Counted from the first letter of the stretch, positions 1-8,855 are shown. The stretch: DNA of 64,000 bases from Paenisporosarcina indica (GCF_001939075.1 NZ_MPTA01000003.1:1-64000), one strand, 5' to 3'. The notes: generated by a model from the letters alone, not told the origin. Translations and numbers: made by a program.

Positions 1-15
1 ATGTGTTGGTCGCTC

Positions 16-220
16 TTGCGACAACTTTTATATCTTAACAAATCCTCTTGTTAATGTCAACAGAAAAAATGTTATTTTGTTTTTTCTTTGTCGTCTTGTT
101 TTTGCGACTTCTCTAATTTAGCATCGTAAATTAAGAGAGTCAAGCACTTTTAATTCTTTTTTCTACTAAACTATCTTTGCGACGTCTATTATTATAAACA
201 CTTCGTATGTAAAGTGTCAA
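16..220 (-). promoter_or_regulatory. Three tandem sigma-A promoters, probably of an rRNA operon to the left
   Basis: Reading leftward on the minus strand there are three promoter modules. P1 has -35 TTGACA (215-220), an 18-bp spacer and -10 TATAAT (191-196). P2 has TTGACT (138-143), 17 bp and TAAATT (115-120). P3 has TTGACA (55-60), 17 bp and TAAGAT (32-37). Each -10 is followed within 6-9 bases by the same heptamer GTCGCAA (plus-strand TTGCGAC at 177-183, 102-108, 16-22), so the modules look like diverged copies. No gene lies between them and the edge. In B. subtilis ygxA adjoins an rrn operon, so the rrn assignment is inference from synteny and promoter multiplicity. Confidence 0.75.
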
Positions 221-222
221 CA

Positions 223-254
223 AAAAAATGAAACGCTTTTTTCAAGCGTCTCAT
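223..254 (-). terminator. Rho-independent terminator of ygxA
   Basis: On the minus strand a GAGACGCTT/AAGCGTTTC stem is followed by seven T residues. It starts at the ygxA stop codon and ends just before the -35 of the first tandem promoter, so it insulates the two units. Confidence 0.85.
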
Positions 255-1139
255 TTACAAGGATCCTTCTTCTATTTGTTCTACTTTATAGTAACGGTGA
301 TAAATCTTATTGCTCTTTGTTTCTATCTGATCTACTTGAATATAACCCTTTTCCACAAGAAATTCGATGAATACCTCTAAGTTAACCGAATAATTACGAA
401 GCTCATCCTGTTCATGCAACTCTTGAATCATCCAATGGTTTTTATGGCTCATGACTTCTAAAATATGTTGCGATCCATCTTTGGTTCTTGAATGAATCAA
501 AAATTCACTTGCTAAAATCAAGAGTTCTAATCTTTTATCAATGGGTTCATCACTTGATAGTAATTCTTCGTACAGTTTATAAATAGCCGGTTCAATTACT
601 TTGACTTGCGACCAAACAGTTACTTCTGGATGCATCCCATTTTCAAATACAGCCAATCGCGCAAGATGGTGCAATGAATCCACTATGTGATTGTAAGCAT
701 CCATATAGTTTTTTTGTTCAAAGAAAACTTTTGCTTCTAAATAACGACGAATGAGTTTAGCGAACTCGATCCCCATCTTAATCTTTCGACCATAGAATGG
801 AAAGTCTTTAAGTTCCAATTTTAATTCTTGAACAAATTCATTACGGTCGAACATAACACGACCATAAAAAATCCAATCCACAATTTTCCGATTGGTTCCG
901 AGTAATAACCATTTACGTAATTGTTTTTCAGTAACAAGATGCATCGCTGCTTTTTTATCATTATACGTATAATGTTTTGTGAACACAGGTTGGTTTGCGT
1001 CTTTTACTAAGATTAATAGGATGGAATCGAATGTATCGGTTATTTGACTAACCTTTTCACGTTTCTCAACTAAGATCACGCCAAGTGTATTTGGTTGGCT
1101 CGCTCGTTCCTGATAAATAGGACGCAGAATTTGTTCCAA
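255..1139 (-). CDS. ygxA: Nucleotidyltransferase-like protein YgxA
   Basis: The 294-residue product matches the YgxA family (nucleotidyltransferase-like fold with a substrate-binding-like C-terminal helical part); its substrate is not known. The start is TTG at 1139, preceded by GAGGGGGATTACCG, a good ribosome-binding site at normal spacing. No ATG lies near this position in frame. It has its own terminator immediately downstream and ends where the tandem rRNA-type promoters begin. In B. subtilis the same gene sits between ygzB and an rRNA operon, which agrees with this layout. Identity is assigned from sequence resemblance and gene order; a biochemical role is not supported. Confidence 0.85.
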   Translation of the reverse strand: MEQILRPIYQERASQPNTLGVILVEKREKVSQITDTFDSILLILVKDANQPVFTKHYTYNDKKAAMHLVTEKQLRKWLLLGTNRKIVDWIFYGRVMFDRNEFVQELKLELKDFPFYGRKIKMGIEFAKLIRRYLEAKVFFEQKNYMDAYNHIVDSLHHLARLAVFENGMHPEVTVWSQVKVIEPAIYKLYEELLSSDEPIDKRLELLILASEFLIHSRTKDGSQHILEVMSHKNHWMIQELHEQDELRNYSVNLEVFIEFLVEKGYIQVDQIETKSNKIYHRYYKVEQIEEGSL

Positions 1140-1266
1140 CGGTAATCCCCCTCATTTAAAAATCATAATGGTATAAGTACTTTTTTCGACAAACATTGTT
1201 AGATTCCTTCAAACGAATTACACTATCAATTATGGTATAGTAAACTTGATTAAGGAGGAACGCAAT

Positions 1267-1614
1267 ATGAAACCTTATAAAAATAAAATAAATCGAATTC
1301 GTTCGTTTGCATTATCACTAATCTTCATCGGTTTTGTCATTATGTATATCGGAATCTTTTTCCGTGAACATCAAATCATAATGACATTGTTTATGCTATT
1401 AGGACTTCTAGCTATTTTGGGCAGTACCGGTGTTTATGCTTGGATTGGTATGCTCTCCACTAAAGCAGTTCAAGTCGTTTGTCCAAACTGTGGCAAACAC
1501 ACAAAAGTCTTGGGTCGTGTTGATATGTGTATGTATTGCCGTGAGCCATTAACATTAGATTCAACTTTGGAAGGTCAAGAATTTGATGTGAAGTTAAATC
1601 GTAAACAACCGTAA
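1267..1614 (+). CDS. ygzB: UPF0295 membrane protein YgzB
   Basis: The 115-residue protein has two predicted membrane helices (about residues 12-34 and 40-60) followed by a small cytosolic part with two CxxC pairs (CPNCGKH and CMYC), probably a zinc ribbon. The start chosen is ATG 1267 with AAGGAGG 7 bases upstream; the upstream TTG at 1246 would overlap that site. It lies divergent to ygxA and convergent to perR, the same neighbourhood as in B. subtilis. Function is unknown in the family. Confidence 0.85.
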   Translation: MKPYKNKINRIRSFALSLIFIGFVIMYIGIFFREHQIIMTLFMLLGLLAILGSTGVYAWIGMLSTKAVQVVCPNCGKHTKVLGRVDMCMYCREPLTLDSTLEGQEFDVKLNRKQP

Positions 1615-1620
1615 ATAGAT

Positions 1621-1658
1621 GGAGCTGACATTCGCATTAGAGTGTTAGCTCTTTTTTT
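1621..1658 (+). terminator. Rho-independent terminator of ygzB
   Basis: A GAGCT..ACA / TGT..AGCTC stem with a run of seven T follows the ygzB stop by a few bases on the plus strand. Confidence 0.75.
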
Positions 1659-1661
1659 CAC

Positions 1662-1689
1662 AAAAAAAAAAGAGCTACGAACTGCTCTC
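1662..1689 (-). terminator. Terminator of perR
   Basis: On the minus strand an AGAGC/GCTCT stem with a 7-8 base loop is followed by nine or more T residues, directly after the perR stop codon region. It abuts the ygzB terminator, giving back-to-back terminators between convergent genes. Confidence 0.7.
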
Positions 1690-1694
1690 TTCAA

Positions 1695-2138
1695 TTATTG
1701 TATTTTAGTTGCTTGTAATTCACAGGTAGGACATGTACCGTGAATTTCCATACGGTGACCATTTACTTGGAATCCTGTTACGTGAGCAGCTAATTGTTCA
1801 ACTTCATCTAAACCAGGATAATGAAAATCAACAATCTTTCCACATAAATCGCAAATAATATGGTAATGGTCATTTGTCACGAAATCAAATCGACTCGATG
1901 AATCACCATATGTTAATTCTTTTACTAATCCCGCTTCTCTAAAAACCCGAAGATTATTGTAGACAGTTGCTACACTCATGTTAGGGAACTTTTCTTCAAG
2001 TGCTCTATATATATCATCTGCAGTTGGATGGATCATGGATTGAATGAGAAATTCTAAAATCGCATGACGCTGTGGTGTAATTCGAACTCCTGTAGATTTC
2101 AAAGTATCCAATGCGTCGCGTAAATGCATTTCAGTCAT
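1695..2138 (-). CDS. perR: Peroxide-responsive repressor PerR (Fur family)
   Basis: The 147-residue protein is very close to B. subtilis PerR: N-terminal winged helix with [11 protein letters not shown], the helix [17 protein letters not shown], the DHYH metal region and two CxxC pairs (CDLC, CPTC) for the structural zinc. PerR uses Fe2+ or Mn2+ at a regulatory site and derepresses peroxide-defence genes after histidine oxidation. The start chosen is the ATG at 2138 (MTEMHLRD), seven bases after GAGGTG; the GTG at 2153 and ATG at 2144 lie on or too near that site. A PerR-type operator lies at 2172-2186 just upstream, indicating autoregulation. Neighbours bcp and gsaB fit an oxidative-stress and heme theme. 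Confidence 0.95.
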   Translation of the reverse strand: MTEMHLRDALDTLKSTGVRITPQRHAILEFLIQSMIHPTADDIYRALEEKFPNMSVATVYNNLRVFREAGLVKELTYGDSSSRFDFVTNDHYHIICDLCGKIVDFHYPGLDEVEQLAAHVTGFQVNGHRMEIHGTCPTCELQATKIQ

Positions 2139-2171
2139 CGTCATGCACCTCACTTCATAAAGATTCTTATT

Positions 2172-2186
2172 TTATAATCGTTATAA
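2172..2186. promoter_or_regulatory. PerR box upstream of perR
   Basis: The 15-mer TTATAATCGTTATAA is a 7-1-7 inverted repeat with one mismatch to the known PerR consensus TTATAATNATTATAA. It lies 34 bases before the perR start, over its likely promoter. Confidence 0.85.
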
Positions 2187-2242
2187 TTAGTATAAGGAAG
2201 AAGTAAGGGAAAAGTCAACAAAATACCTAATGTGTCATGACG

Positions 2243-2794
2243 TCACTCCGCATGCAAGCCTTTTTCTTTTTGACCTAGCCTTAAATTAATGAAACGAGCG
2301 GCAACAAATAAAAAGTCTGATAAACGGTTTAAATAGGCTAAGACTTGAGGAGATACGTCTTCACCAATGCTCACTGTTGAACGTTCGGCACGACGTACAA
2401 TTGTTCGTGCGACATGAAGTGTTGCTCCAGCAGGATGACCGCTCGGTAAAATAAAGTTCGTAAGTACTGGCAATTGAGCATCCCATTTATCAATCCACGT
2501 TTCTAGTCTTGTAATTTCACTTTCTTCTAGCTTCCATTTTACTTCTTTCCCTTTTGGAGTTGCTAGCTCTGCTCCAACATGAAAGAGTGTGGTTTGTATT
2601 TGATGAAACGCTTGTTGCACATCTTCTTTTTCTTCAAAAAATTCGTTCTGTAAATGACTCACTGCAAGCCCAATCATCGAGTTTGCCTCATCACATGTAC
2701 CGTACGCCTCTACCAGTGCATCATTTTTTGCAACACGTGATCCATAAATAAGTGAAGTCTTCCCCTTGTCCCCTGTTTTTGTATAAATTTTCAT
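2243..2794 (-). CDS. Cob(I)alamin adenosyltransferase, PduO type
   Basis: This 183-residue protein transfers the adenosyl group of ATP to cob(I)alamin to make adenosylcobalamin. It shows the PduO-type N-terminal ATP motif TKTGDKGKTSL (residues 5-15), the CDEANSMIGLA segment and the RRAERS motif near residue 130 that contacts ATP. Its length is typical. The start ATG at 2794 has AAGGGG seven bases upstream and follows the stop of the hydroxyacid dehydrogenase gene by one base, so both are in one operon with bcp further upstream. Similar to B. subtilis YvqK. Nothing else in the window needs B12 visibly. Confidence 0.92.
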   Translation of the reverse strand: MKIYTKTGDKGKTSLIYGSRVAKNDALVEAYGTCDEANSMIGLAVSHLQNEFFEEKEDVQQAFHQIQTTLFHVGAELATPKGKEVKWKLEESEITRLETWIDKWDAQLPVLTNFILPSGHPAGATLHVARTIVRRAERSTVSIGEDVSPQVLAYLNRLSDFLFVAARFINLRLGQKEKGLHAE

Positions 2795-2795
2795 G

Positions 2796-3743
2796 TCAAT
2801 ACCCCTTTTCTACATCAATGACATTTTGAAAATCTGTTCCGCCTTTTAACCATTCATGTAAATTGTGCGTGAAAATCTCCAATGCTCTAGGCACATACTC
2901 TGAAGAATGACTTGATACATGCGGTGAAACAATGACACCTTCCATATCCCATAATGGATGATTTTCACTCAATGGTTCATTTTCGAAGACATCCAATACA
3001 GCATACGCAATTTGGTTCTCCTTCATGGCTTTTAATAAGTCTTCTTCTTTTACCAAGTCACCTCGTCCAAAGTTCATGAATATCCCATCTTCCTTCATTA
3101 AAACAAAATGTTCGTATGTAAGGAGACTGCTTGTTTCTCGTGTGCTCGGCAAAACAGAAATAATAATATCTGCTTTAGGTAACGCATCCGCCAATTGCTC
3201 AAAAGAAATCATGTCATCCATATGTGGCGCGTCTACACCCGACCGATTGCATCCGATTGTTTTAACGCCAAATGCTTGCAATAAACGGCCAATTTCACTT
3301 CCTATTGCACCAGGACCAAGGACAATCGCTGTGCTTCCAAAGAGCTCGGTGGAACCAGAGCGTTTGATCCATTCGTGTTTTACTTGTTGTGAATATATCC
3401 AGGGTATCGCACGTTTTAGTGCCAATAAATGAGCCATCACCGACTCAGCCATAGGAATTTTATGAATACCTTTGACGTTCGTCATAAAAATATTGCGCTC
3501 TCCTATTTCAGAAAGCGGCATTTTTTCTAATCCGGCCGAAGCAACCATCAGCCATTTTAACGCCAGTGCCTGGTCCAACGTTTCTTTAGTAAGATCTTCT
3601 CCATATGTGACGATGATTTCTGCTTTTCTTAGTGCATCAACATCTTCAATAGAAGAAAACGTAAATTCCACTTCACGAAACTCAGCTTGTAATTGCTCGA
3701 TTAACTTTTCTTTGACAGAAAACGTAAAAAGGATATTGGTCAT
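2796..3743 (-). CDS. D-isomer specific 2-hydroxyacid dehydrogenase
   Basis: The 315-residue NAD-dependent oxidoreductase has the split catalytic domain and Rossmann domain of the D-hydroxyacid dehydrogenase family. The dinucleotide motif is GPGAIG near residue 143. The catalytic arginine is in NFGRGDL, the glutamate in DVFENEPL and the histidine in SPHVSSHS. The substrate cannot be told from sequence; glyoxylate/hydroxypyruvate-type reductases and erythronate-type enzymes are alternatives. The ATG overlaps the bcp stop codon by four bases (ATGA) and the gene ends one base before the adenosyltransferase start, so translation is coupled in a three-gene operon. Confidence 0.88.
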   Translation of the reverse strand: MTNILFTFSVKEKLIEQLQAEFREVEFTFSSIEDVDALRKAEIIVTYGEDLTKETLDQALALKWLMVASAGLEKMPLSEIGERNIFMTNVKGIHKIPMAESVMAHLLALKRAIPWIYSQQVKHEWIKRSGSTELFGSTAIVLGPGAIGSEIGRLLQAFGVKTIGCNRSGVDAPHMDDMISFEQLADALPKADIIISVLPSTRETSSLLTYEHFVLMKEDGIFMNFGRGDLVKEEDLLKAMKENQIAYAVLDVFENEPLSENHPLWDMEGVIVSPHVSSHSSEYVPRALEIFTHNLHEWLKGGTDFQNVIDVEKGY

Positions 3744-4219
3744 TTTGACTTTACTAATTCACGTAAAGTTTCCAAAGTCTCTTCAACGTGCCCTTTCACT
3801 TTTACTTTTCTCCACTCTTTTATGACAGTTCCGGTTGGATCAATTAAAAATGTCGAGCGTTCAATCCCCATAAATTCTTTACCATACATTTTTTTCAATA
3901 ACCAGACTCCATATTCTTTTGATACTTCATGATCTTCATCAATTAATAGTGAAAATGGCAATCCATGTTTTTCAATAAACTTTGTATGTGCTTTTTCCCC
4001 ATCAGGGCTTACACCTAAAATAACAGCATTTAAGTCACTAAATGACTCATGTGCATCTCTGAAATCACATGCCTCTGTTGTACATCCTGGTGTGGCATCT
4101 TTTGGATAAAAATAAAGGAGAACATACTTTTCTCCAGCAAAATCACGAAGTGACACATCGTTTCCTCTTTCGTTTTTCAATGTGAAATTTGGCGCATGCA
4201 TACCTTCAAGCGTAGTCAT
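3740..4219 (-). CDS. bcp: Thioredoxin-dependent thiol peroxidase Bcp (peroxiredoxin Q)
   Basis: The 159-residue peroxiredoxin reduces hydrogen peroxide and organic hydroperoxides using thioredoxin. Peroxidatic Cys46 and resolving Cys51 sit in TPGCTTEACDF, the five-residue spacing of the BCP/PrxQ class. The start is ATG 4219 (MTTLEGMHAPNF) with GAGGAGGG six bases upstream; the longer frame to 4276 lacks such a site. It is the first gene of an operon with the hydroxyacid dehydrogenase and cobalamin adenosyltransferase, and is divergent from gsaB. In B. subtilis bcp (ygaF) also lies beside perR. Confidence 0.95.
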   Translation of the reverse strand: MTTLEGMHAPNFTLKNERGNDVSLRDFAGEKYVLLYFYPKDATPGCTTEACDFRDAHESFSDLNAVILGVSPDGEKAHTKFIEKHGLPFSLLIDEDHEVSKEYGVWLLKKMYGKEFMGIERSTFLIDPTGTVIKEWRKVKVKGHVEETLETLRELVKSK

Positions 4220-4345
4220 GAAAATTCCCTCCTCTGTCTTTAAACTAATCGTACCTAAGAATAGCCTCAGTTTCAATTTTCTTGGCGTTCTATATCATTT
4301 ATGTCTATTATAAAGAATGGAAGAAATTGAACGGAGGAAATATAT

Positions 4346-5635
4346 ATGAACAGAGTAAATTCAGAAACCATACATGAAGAAGCACAAAAACATATTGTGG
4401 GAGGGGTAAACAGTCCTTCACGTTCGTACAAAGCGGTTGGCGGCGGAGCTCCCACTGTAATGGAAAGAGCACAAGGAGCATACTTTTGGGATGTAGATGG
4501 AAACAAATACATTGATTATCTAGCAGCATATGGTCCAATCATTACGGGGCATGCACATCCCCATATAACAAAAGCCATAACAACAGCTGCCGAAAATGGC
4601 TTGCTCTACGGAACACCAACACCTCATGAAGTAAAATTTGCTAAAATGCTAAAAGAAGCAATGCCTGGTATGGATAAAGTACGTTTTGTGAATTCAGGTA
4701 CTGAAGCCGTAATGACCACAATTCGTGTATCACGTGCCTACACAGGACGAACAAAAATCATGAAATTCGCAGGCTGCTACCATGGGCATTCTGATTTGGT
4801 GTTAGTTGCAGCTGGTTCAGGACCAGCAACACTCGGCACCCCCGATTCGGCAGGTGTGCCAGCATCCATTGCAAAAGAAGTGATCACAATCCCATTTAAC
4901 GACCCTAAAGCATTTCAAGATGCAATGGAACTATGGGGAGATGAAATTGCGTGTATTTTAGTTGAACCAATTGTTGGGAATTTTGGAATTGTTGAACCGA
5001 AAGAAGGTTTCTTGCCACTCGTCCATGAAATTGCGAAACAACAAGGAGCACTCATTGTATACGATGAAGTGATTACAGCGTTCCGATTCCATTACGGCGG
5101 CGCACAAGACTTACTTGGTTTAACTCCCGACTTGACAGCATTAGGAAAAATTATTGGGGGAGGCTTACCGATTGGTGCTTATGGTGGTCGTAAAGAGATC
5201 ATGGAGCAAGTTGCCCCACTAGGACCAGCGTATCAAGCGGGAACTATGGCTGGTAATCCTGCGTCCATGTTATCAGGAATTGCTTGTTTAGAAGTATTAA
5301 AGCAACCAGGAGTCTATGAAGAAATGGATCGTTTAGGCGCTCTATTAGAAGAGGGTATACTACAAGCAGCTGCTGATTATAATGTGACAATTACGGTTAA
5401 CCGCTTAAAAGGTGCTTTAACCATTTACTTCACGGATGTAAAAGTTGAAAACTACGATCAAGCTGAAGCTAGTGACGGAGAAATTTTCGGTCGATTCTTT
5501 AAACTCATGTTGGCGCAAGGGATTAACTTGGCTCCATCTAAATATGAAGCTTGGTTCCTAACAACTGCTCACACTGAAGAAGATGTGAAACAATCTTTAG
5601 TAGCAGTTAATAAAGCATTTTCACAACTTGTCTAG
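4346..5635 (+). CDS. gsaB: Glutamate-1-semialdehyde 2,1-aminomutase paralogue GsaB
   Basis: This 429-residue PLP enzyme converts glutamate-1-semialdehyde to 5-aminolevulinate in heme synthesis. The class III aminotransferase fold is clear, with NSGTEAVMT (phosphate binding), YDEVITAFR and Lys268 in [12 protein letters not shown] as the PLP-binding lysine. Start ATG 4346 follows CGGAGGAAATATAT. The position beside bcp and perR is that of B. subtilis gsaB, the second paralogue besides hemL of the hem operon. A role in supplying heme for peroxide defence is inference. A copy of the dispersed 110-bp repeat follows the stop codon. Confidence 0.93.
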   Translation: MNRVNSETIHEEAQKHIVGGVNSPSRSYKAVGGGAPTVMERAQGAYFWDVDGNKYIDYLAAYGPIITGHAHPHITKAITTAAENGLLYGTPTPHEVKFAKMLKEAMPGMDKVRFVNSGTEAVMTTIRVSRAYTGRTKIMKFAGCYHGHSDLVLVAAGSGPATLGTPDSAGVPASIAKEVITIPFNDPKAFQDAMELWGDEIACILVEPIVGNFGIVEPKEGFLPLVHEIAKQQGALIVYDEVITAFRFHYGGAQDLLGLTPDLTALGKIIGGGLPIGAYGGRKEIMEQVAPLGPAYQAGTMAGNPASMLSGIACLEVLKQPGVYEEMDRLGALLEEGILQAAADYNVTITVNRLKGALTIYFTDVKVENYDQAEASDGEIFGRFFKLMLAQGINLAPSKYEAWFLTTAHTEEDVKQSLVAVNKAFSQLV

Positions 5636-5639
5636 AAAT

Positions 5640-5749
5640 GCGGAAAGCGCCATTCTAGCTCGACGCCGGTGCTGGAAGGATGAAAGGCGAATACTCCGCC
5701 TTTCTGACCCCATGAAGGGGCCTGCGAGCTGGCGCTTGTAGCTAGACAT
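5640..5749 (+). repeat. Dispersed intergenic repeat, copy A
   Basis: The element begins GCGGAAAGCGCC and ends GGCGCTTGTAGCTAGACAT, so its ends are partly complementary. Inside are a GAAAGGCG/CGCCTTTC hairpin and a CCCC/GGGG pair. Related copies lie at 8887-8998 (same strand) and 42211-42320 (opposite strand). It sits between gsaB and ygaE and contains no plausible gene. Confidence 0.85.
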
Positions 5750-5801
5750 TGAAATTCGAAAAGTGATTTTTTAAAGAAATGGGAAAGGAATTTCAAACTA
5801 T

Positions 5802-6881
5802 ATGAAATTTGGTGCACGAATCGTTAAAACTGGTGTCGCAATTGTTTTTGCTCTTTTCATGGCTGATTTATTGCATTTACCTTCACCTGTTTTTGCTGGG
5901 ATTGCTGCAATTTTTGCGATTCAGCCATCTATATATCGATCGTATTTAACAATCATTGAACAAATACAAGGGAATTTAATCGGTGCAGTTATTGCCGTTG
6001 TTTTTTCTCTGATCTTTGGTCATCATTATGTCGCGGTTGGATTGGCGGCTGTCATCGCGATCGCTATTATGCTGAAGCTAAAGTTGGAAAAGTCGGTTTC
6101 ACTGGCACTTGTCACCATTATTGCCATAATGGAAGGTCAAAGTGACGACTTCTTATTATTTGCTCTCATTCGTTTTACCACGATTGTTGTAGGTGTACTG
6201 TCTGCATTTGTTGTGAACTTAGTATTTATGCCACCAAGGTACGAAACAAAATTATTTCAATTAATCCATTTGACAACAGATGATTTAATTAGATGGACTA
6301 GATTAGCGGTTCGTCAAGCATCAGAGCATAACGCTACTAAACAAGCACTCGAGAAACTTCGAGAACGCTTAATAAAAGTCGATCAATTCTACTTGTTTTA
6401 TAAAGAAGAACGTAGCTATTTCCGCAATGAAAAACGTTCAAAAGCCCGTAAACTTGTTGTGTACCGACAAATGATTTCTACGGCCAATAAAAGTTGGGAA
6501 GTTCTAAAGCGACTGCATTTACACGAAAATGAACTAGTCAGTTTGCCTGAACATTTCCGACACATGATTCAAGAAAGACTCGATTTTCTATTGACGTATC
6601 ATGAACAACTTCACTTGAAATACACGGGTAAATTAAAACCTGAACACTCCGAGTGGGCAGGAAATGCAGTAATGCTCAATCGTCATGAAGTGATGGAGAT
6701 CTTCGCGAAAGAAATTGCGATTGCAAAAGAAGATGAAATTTTTTCATCCTACCATTTACTGCATGTGCTATCTGCCGTGCTGGATTACGAAGAACAACTT
6801 GAACACTTGGATACTTTGATCATTTCCCATCAAAATTATCATGGTGAAGAAATCAAAGTAGAACTGGAAGATGATTATTAA
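5802..6881 (+). CDS. ygaE: YgaE-like aromatic acid exporter family membrane protein
   Basis: The 359-residue protein begins with about six hydrophobic helices (residues 5-150), arranged like the aromatic acid exporter (ArAE/FUSC-like) family, followed by a long soluble C-terminal part rich in charged helices (residues 160-359). The family is named for efflux of aromatic carboxylic acids, but substrates of Bacillus members are not established. Start ATG 5802 has GGAAAGGAATTTCAAACTAT upstream (GGAAAGG at usual distance). It is in the position of B. subtilis ygaE next to gsaB and ends at a strong bidirectional terminator. Confidence 0.85.
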   Translation: MKFGARIVKTGVAIVFALFMADLLHLPSPVFAGIAAIFAIQPSIYRSYLTIIEQIQGNLIGAVIAVVFSLIFGHHYVAVGLAAVIAIAIMLKLKLEKSVSLALVTIIAIMEGQSDDFLLFALIRFTTIVVGVLSAFVVNLVFMPPRYETKLFQLIHLTTDDLIRWTRLAVRQASEHNATKQALEKLRERLIKVDQFYLFYKEERSYFRNEKRSKARKLVVYRQMISTANKSWEVLKRLHLHENELVSLPEHFRHMIQERLDFLLTYHEQLHLKYTGKLKPEHSEWAGNAVMLNRHEVMEIFAKEIAIAKEDEIFSSYHLLHVLSAVLDYEEQLEHLDTLIISHQNYHGEEIKVELEDDY

Positions 6882-6884
6882 TGT

Positions 6885-6928
6885 AAAGAGCCAACCTTTT
6901 CCTTTGAGGATAAGGTTGGCTCTTTTAT
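6885..6928. terminator. Bidirectional terminator between ygaE and the peptide ABC operon
   Basis: An AAAGAGCCAACCTT / AAGGTTGGCTCTTTT stem of 14 bp with a 13-base loop lies between two convergent stop codons, with T runs on both strands. Confidence 0.9.
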
Positions 6929-6930
6929 GT

Positions 6931-7824
6931 TCAATTCTTCATACGTGGATCGAGTGCGTCTAGCATCCCATCCCCCATTAAATTAAATCCTAATACGGTT
7001 AACATGATGGCAATTCCAGGGAAAATCATTGTCCATGGTGCATTAATGAAATTCACACGGGCATCCGCAAGCATTTTACCCCATTCCGCTGAGGGAGCTT
7101 GTGCACCAAGTCCTAAGAATCCAAGAGCGGCCGCTTCAATAATTGCTGATGCGATTGCTAATGTTCCTTGTACAATAACTGGTGCCATGGAATTTGGCAG
7201 GATATGAGAAAACAAAATTCGAACATCTCTCATCCCAATTGCTTTTGCTGAAGTGATGTATTCCTCTTCCTTAATGCTCAAAACTTTTGAGCGAATCAGT
7301 CGGCCAAAGTTTGGAATATTAATGACCGCGATGGCAATTAACGCATTTTGCAAAGACGGTCCTAATACTGAAACAACTGCAATCGCTAATAAAATGCTTG
7401 GAAATGCCAGCATGATATCAAAAATACGTGAAATAATTGTATCAATCCACTTACCATAATAGCCGGCTATAATCCCCAAAATACTCCCCACTACAACCGA
7501 ACCAATGACTGAAAAGAAACCAACTGATAAGGAAATGCGGGCACCGTGAATAATGCGAGATAAAATATCACGTCCCAAGTGATCAGTTCCTAACCAAAAC
7601 TCGCTTGATGGTTTAAGTAACCGATTCGGTAGGTCTTGTTCATTTAGTCCTTGCGGTGCGATCCACGGTCCTATCAATGCCAAGATGGTAAAGAAGAGGA
7701 CTATTCCCGCTCCCACAACAGCTACTTTGTTTTTCTTGAAGCTTCGCCATGCTTCTTTCCATGGACCTGCCACTTTATCTTCCTTTGCTAAAATATCTGT
7801 TTGTTTAGGTGCAAATCCAACCAC
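6931..7824 (-). CDS. Peptide ABC transporter permease, OppC/DppC type
   Basis: This 297-residue inner-membrane permease is the second transmembrane subunit of an oligopeptide or dipeptide importer. It has a cytosolic N-terminus, a first helix near residues 35-55, the FWLGTDHLGRDILSRIIHGAR motif of this class and a C-terminal five-helix block with the EAA loop around AAALGFLGLGAQAPSAEWG. It is the last gene of the five-gene operon, 17 bases after the DppB-type gene. Whether di- or oligopeptides are carried cannot be decided from sequence. Confidence 0.93.
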   Translation of the reverse strand: MVGFAPKQTDILAKEDKVAGPWKEAWRSFKKNKVAVVGAGIVLFFTILALIGPWIAPQGLNEQDLPNRLLKPSSEFWLGTDHLGRDILSRIIHGARISLSVGFFSVIGSVVVGSILGIIAGYYGKWIDTIISRIFDIMLAFPSILLAIAVVSVLGPSLQNALIAIAVINIPNFGRLIRSKVLSIKEEEYITSAKAIGMRDVRILFSHILPNSMAPVIVQGTLAIASAIIEAAALGFLGLGAQAPSAEWGKMLADARVNFINAPWTMIFPGIAIMLTVLGFNLMGDGMLDALDPRMKN

Positions 7825-7841
7825 GTTGAGCTGCCTCCTTC

Positions 7842-8855
7842 TTAATCATATTTAATACGCGGATCAATCAAACTGTAGAGCACATCAATGAATAAGTTGA
7901 TCATGACGAAAATAAATGCCACTACCAGAATTCCTGATTGAATGACTGGATAGTCACGGAAACCGATCGCTTCATAAATATAACGTCCTACTCCCGGCCA
8001 GGAGAAAATTGATTCGGTTAAAATGGCTCCCCCAAGTAGTAGTCCCATTTGTAGACCGATAATAGTCAGTACGGGAATAATTGCATTTTTCAACGCGTGT
8101 TTATAAACAACCCAAAACATCTTTTGACCTTTCGCTCGTGCTGTTCGCACATAATCCGAGCGCATTACTTCAAGCATGCTTGAACGAGTCATTCGTGCAA
8201 TGATAGCCATTGGTATTGTCGCAAGTGCAATTCCTGGTAATACTAAATGTTTAAGTACAATACCTAATTGATCGAATCTTCCTTGCAAAATGGTATCTAA
8301 GACATAGAGATTGGTTATGGATTCTATCGGATTTCGAACTTCTTCCCGACCTCCGGTAGGTAAGATTCCGAGTTCTATCCCAAAAATGTATTGGAACATG
8401 AGACCTAGCCAGAAAATCGGCATGGAAACACCAACTAAGGCCAAGATCATAGCCGTATAGTCGAACCATGAATTTTGAAACCATGCAGAAATAATACCGG
8501 CATTTACTCCAACGATAACTGCAATTAGAATCGCGAATAATGACAATTCAAATGTCGCGGCCAAATAGGGCCATATTTCTTCAGATACAGGTGCAGTCGT
8601 ACGCAAGGACTCACCCAAATCCCCTTTTAATAACCCACCTAAGTATTCGAAATATTGGATATACCATGGATTGTCCAATCCGAGGCTTGCTCGCAATGCT
8701 TCCATTGCTTCTTTTGATGCTGTTTGACCTAAAATAACTTGTGCAGGGTCTCCTGGGATGGCACGAATAATCAGAAAGACGATAAACGTCATACCAAGTA
8801 AAACAGGGATTAATTGCAAGAGTCTTCTTCCGATATAGTGAAGCATCTTCTTCAC
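7842..8855 (-). CDS. Peptide ABC transporter permease, OppB/DppB type
   Basis: The 337-residue permease starts with the typical MLHYIGRRLLQLIPVLLGMT helix, contains the GDLGESL signature and the EAA loop (YVRTARAKGQ), and ends IDPRIKYD as family members do. It pairs with the OppC/DppC-type subunit to form the membrane channel. ATG 8855 is preceded by GAGGGGTGAAG. The preceding gene, the binding protein, is 227 bases upstream, and that gap contains a hairpin and one copy of the dispersed repeat, unlike the tight spacing of the rest of the operon. Confidence 0.93.
   Translation of the reverse strand: MKKMLHYIGRRLLQLIPVLLGMTFIVFLIIRAIPGDPAQVILGQTASKEAMEALRASLGLDNPWYIQYFEYLGGLLKGDLGESLRTTAPVSEEIWPYLAATFELSLFAILIAVIVGVNAGIISAWFQNSWFDYTAMILALVGVSMPIFWLGLMFQYIFGIELGILPTGGREEVRNPIESITNLYVLDTILQGRFDQLGIVLKHLVLPGIALATIPMAIIARMTRSSMLEVMRSDYVRTARAKGQKMFWVVYKHALKNAIIPVLTIIGLQMGLLLGGAILTESIFSWPGVGRYIYEAIGFRDYPVIQSGILVVAFIFVMINLFIDVLYSLIDPRIKYD

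Noticed and set aside
3025-3432. 135-codon plus-strand open frame
   Set aside because: It is antisense to the hydroxyacid dehydrogenase, has no ribosome-binding site and matches no family.
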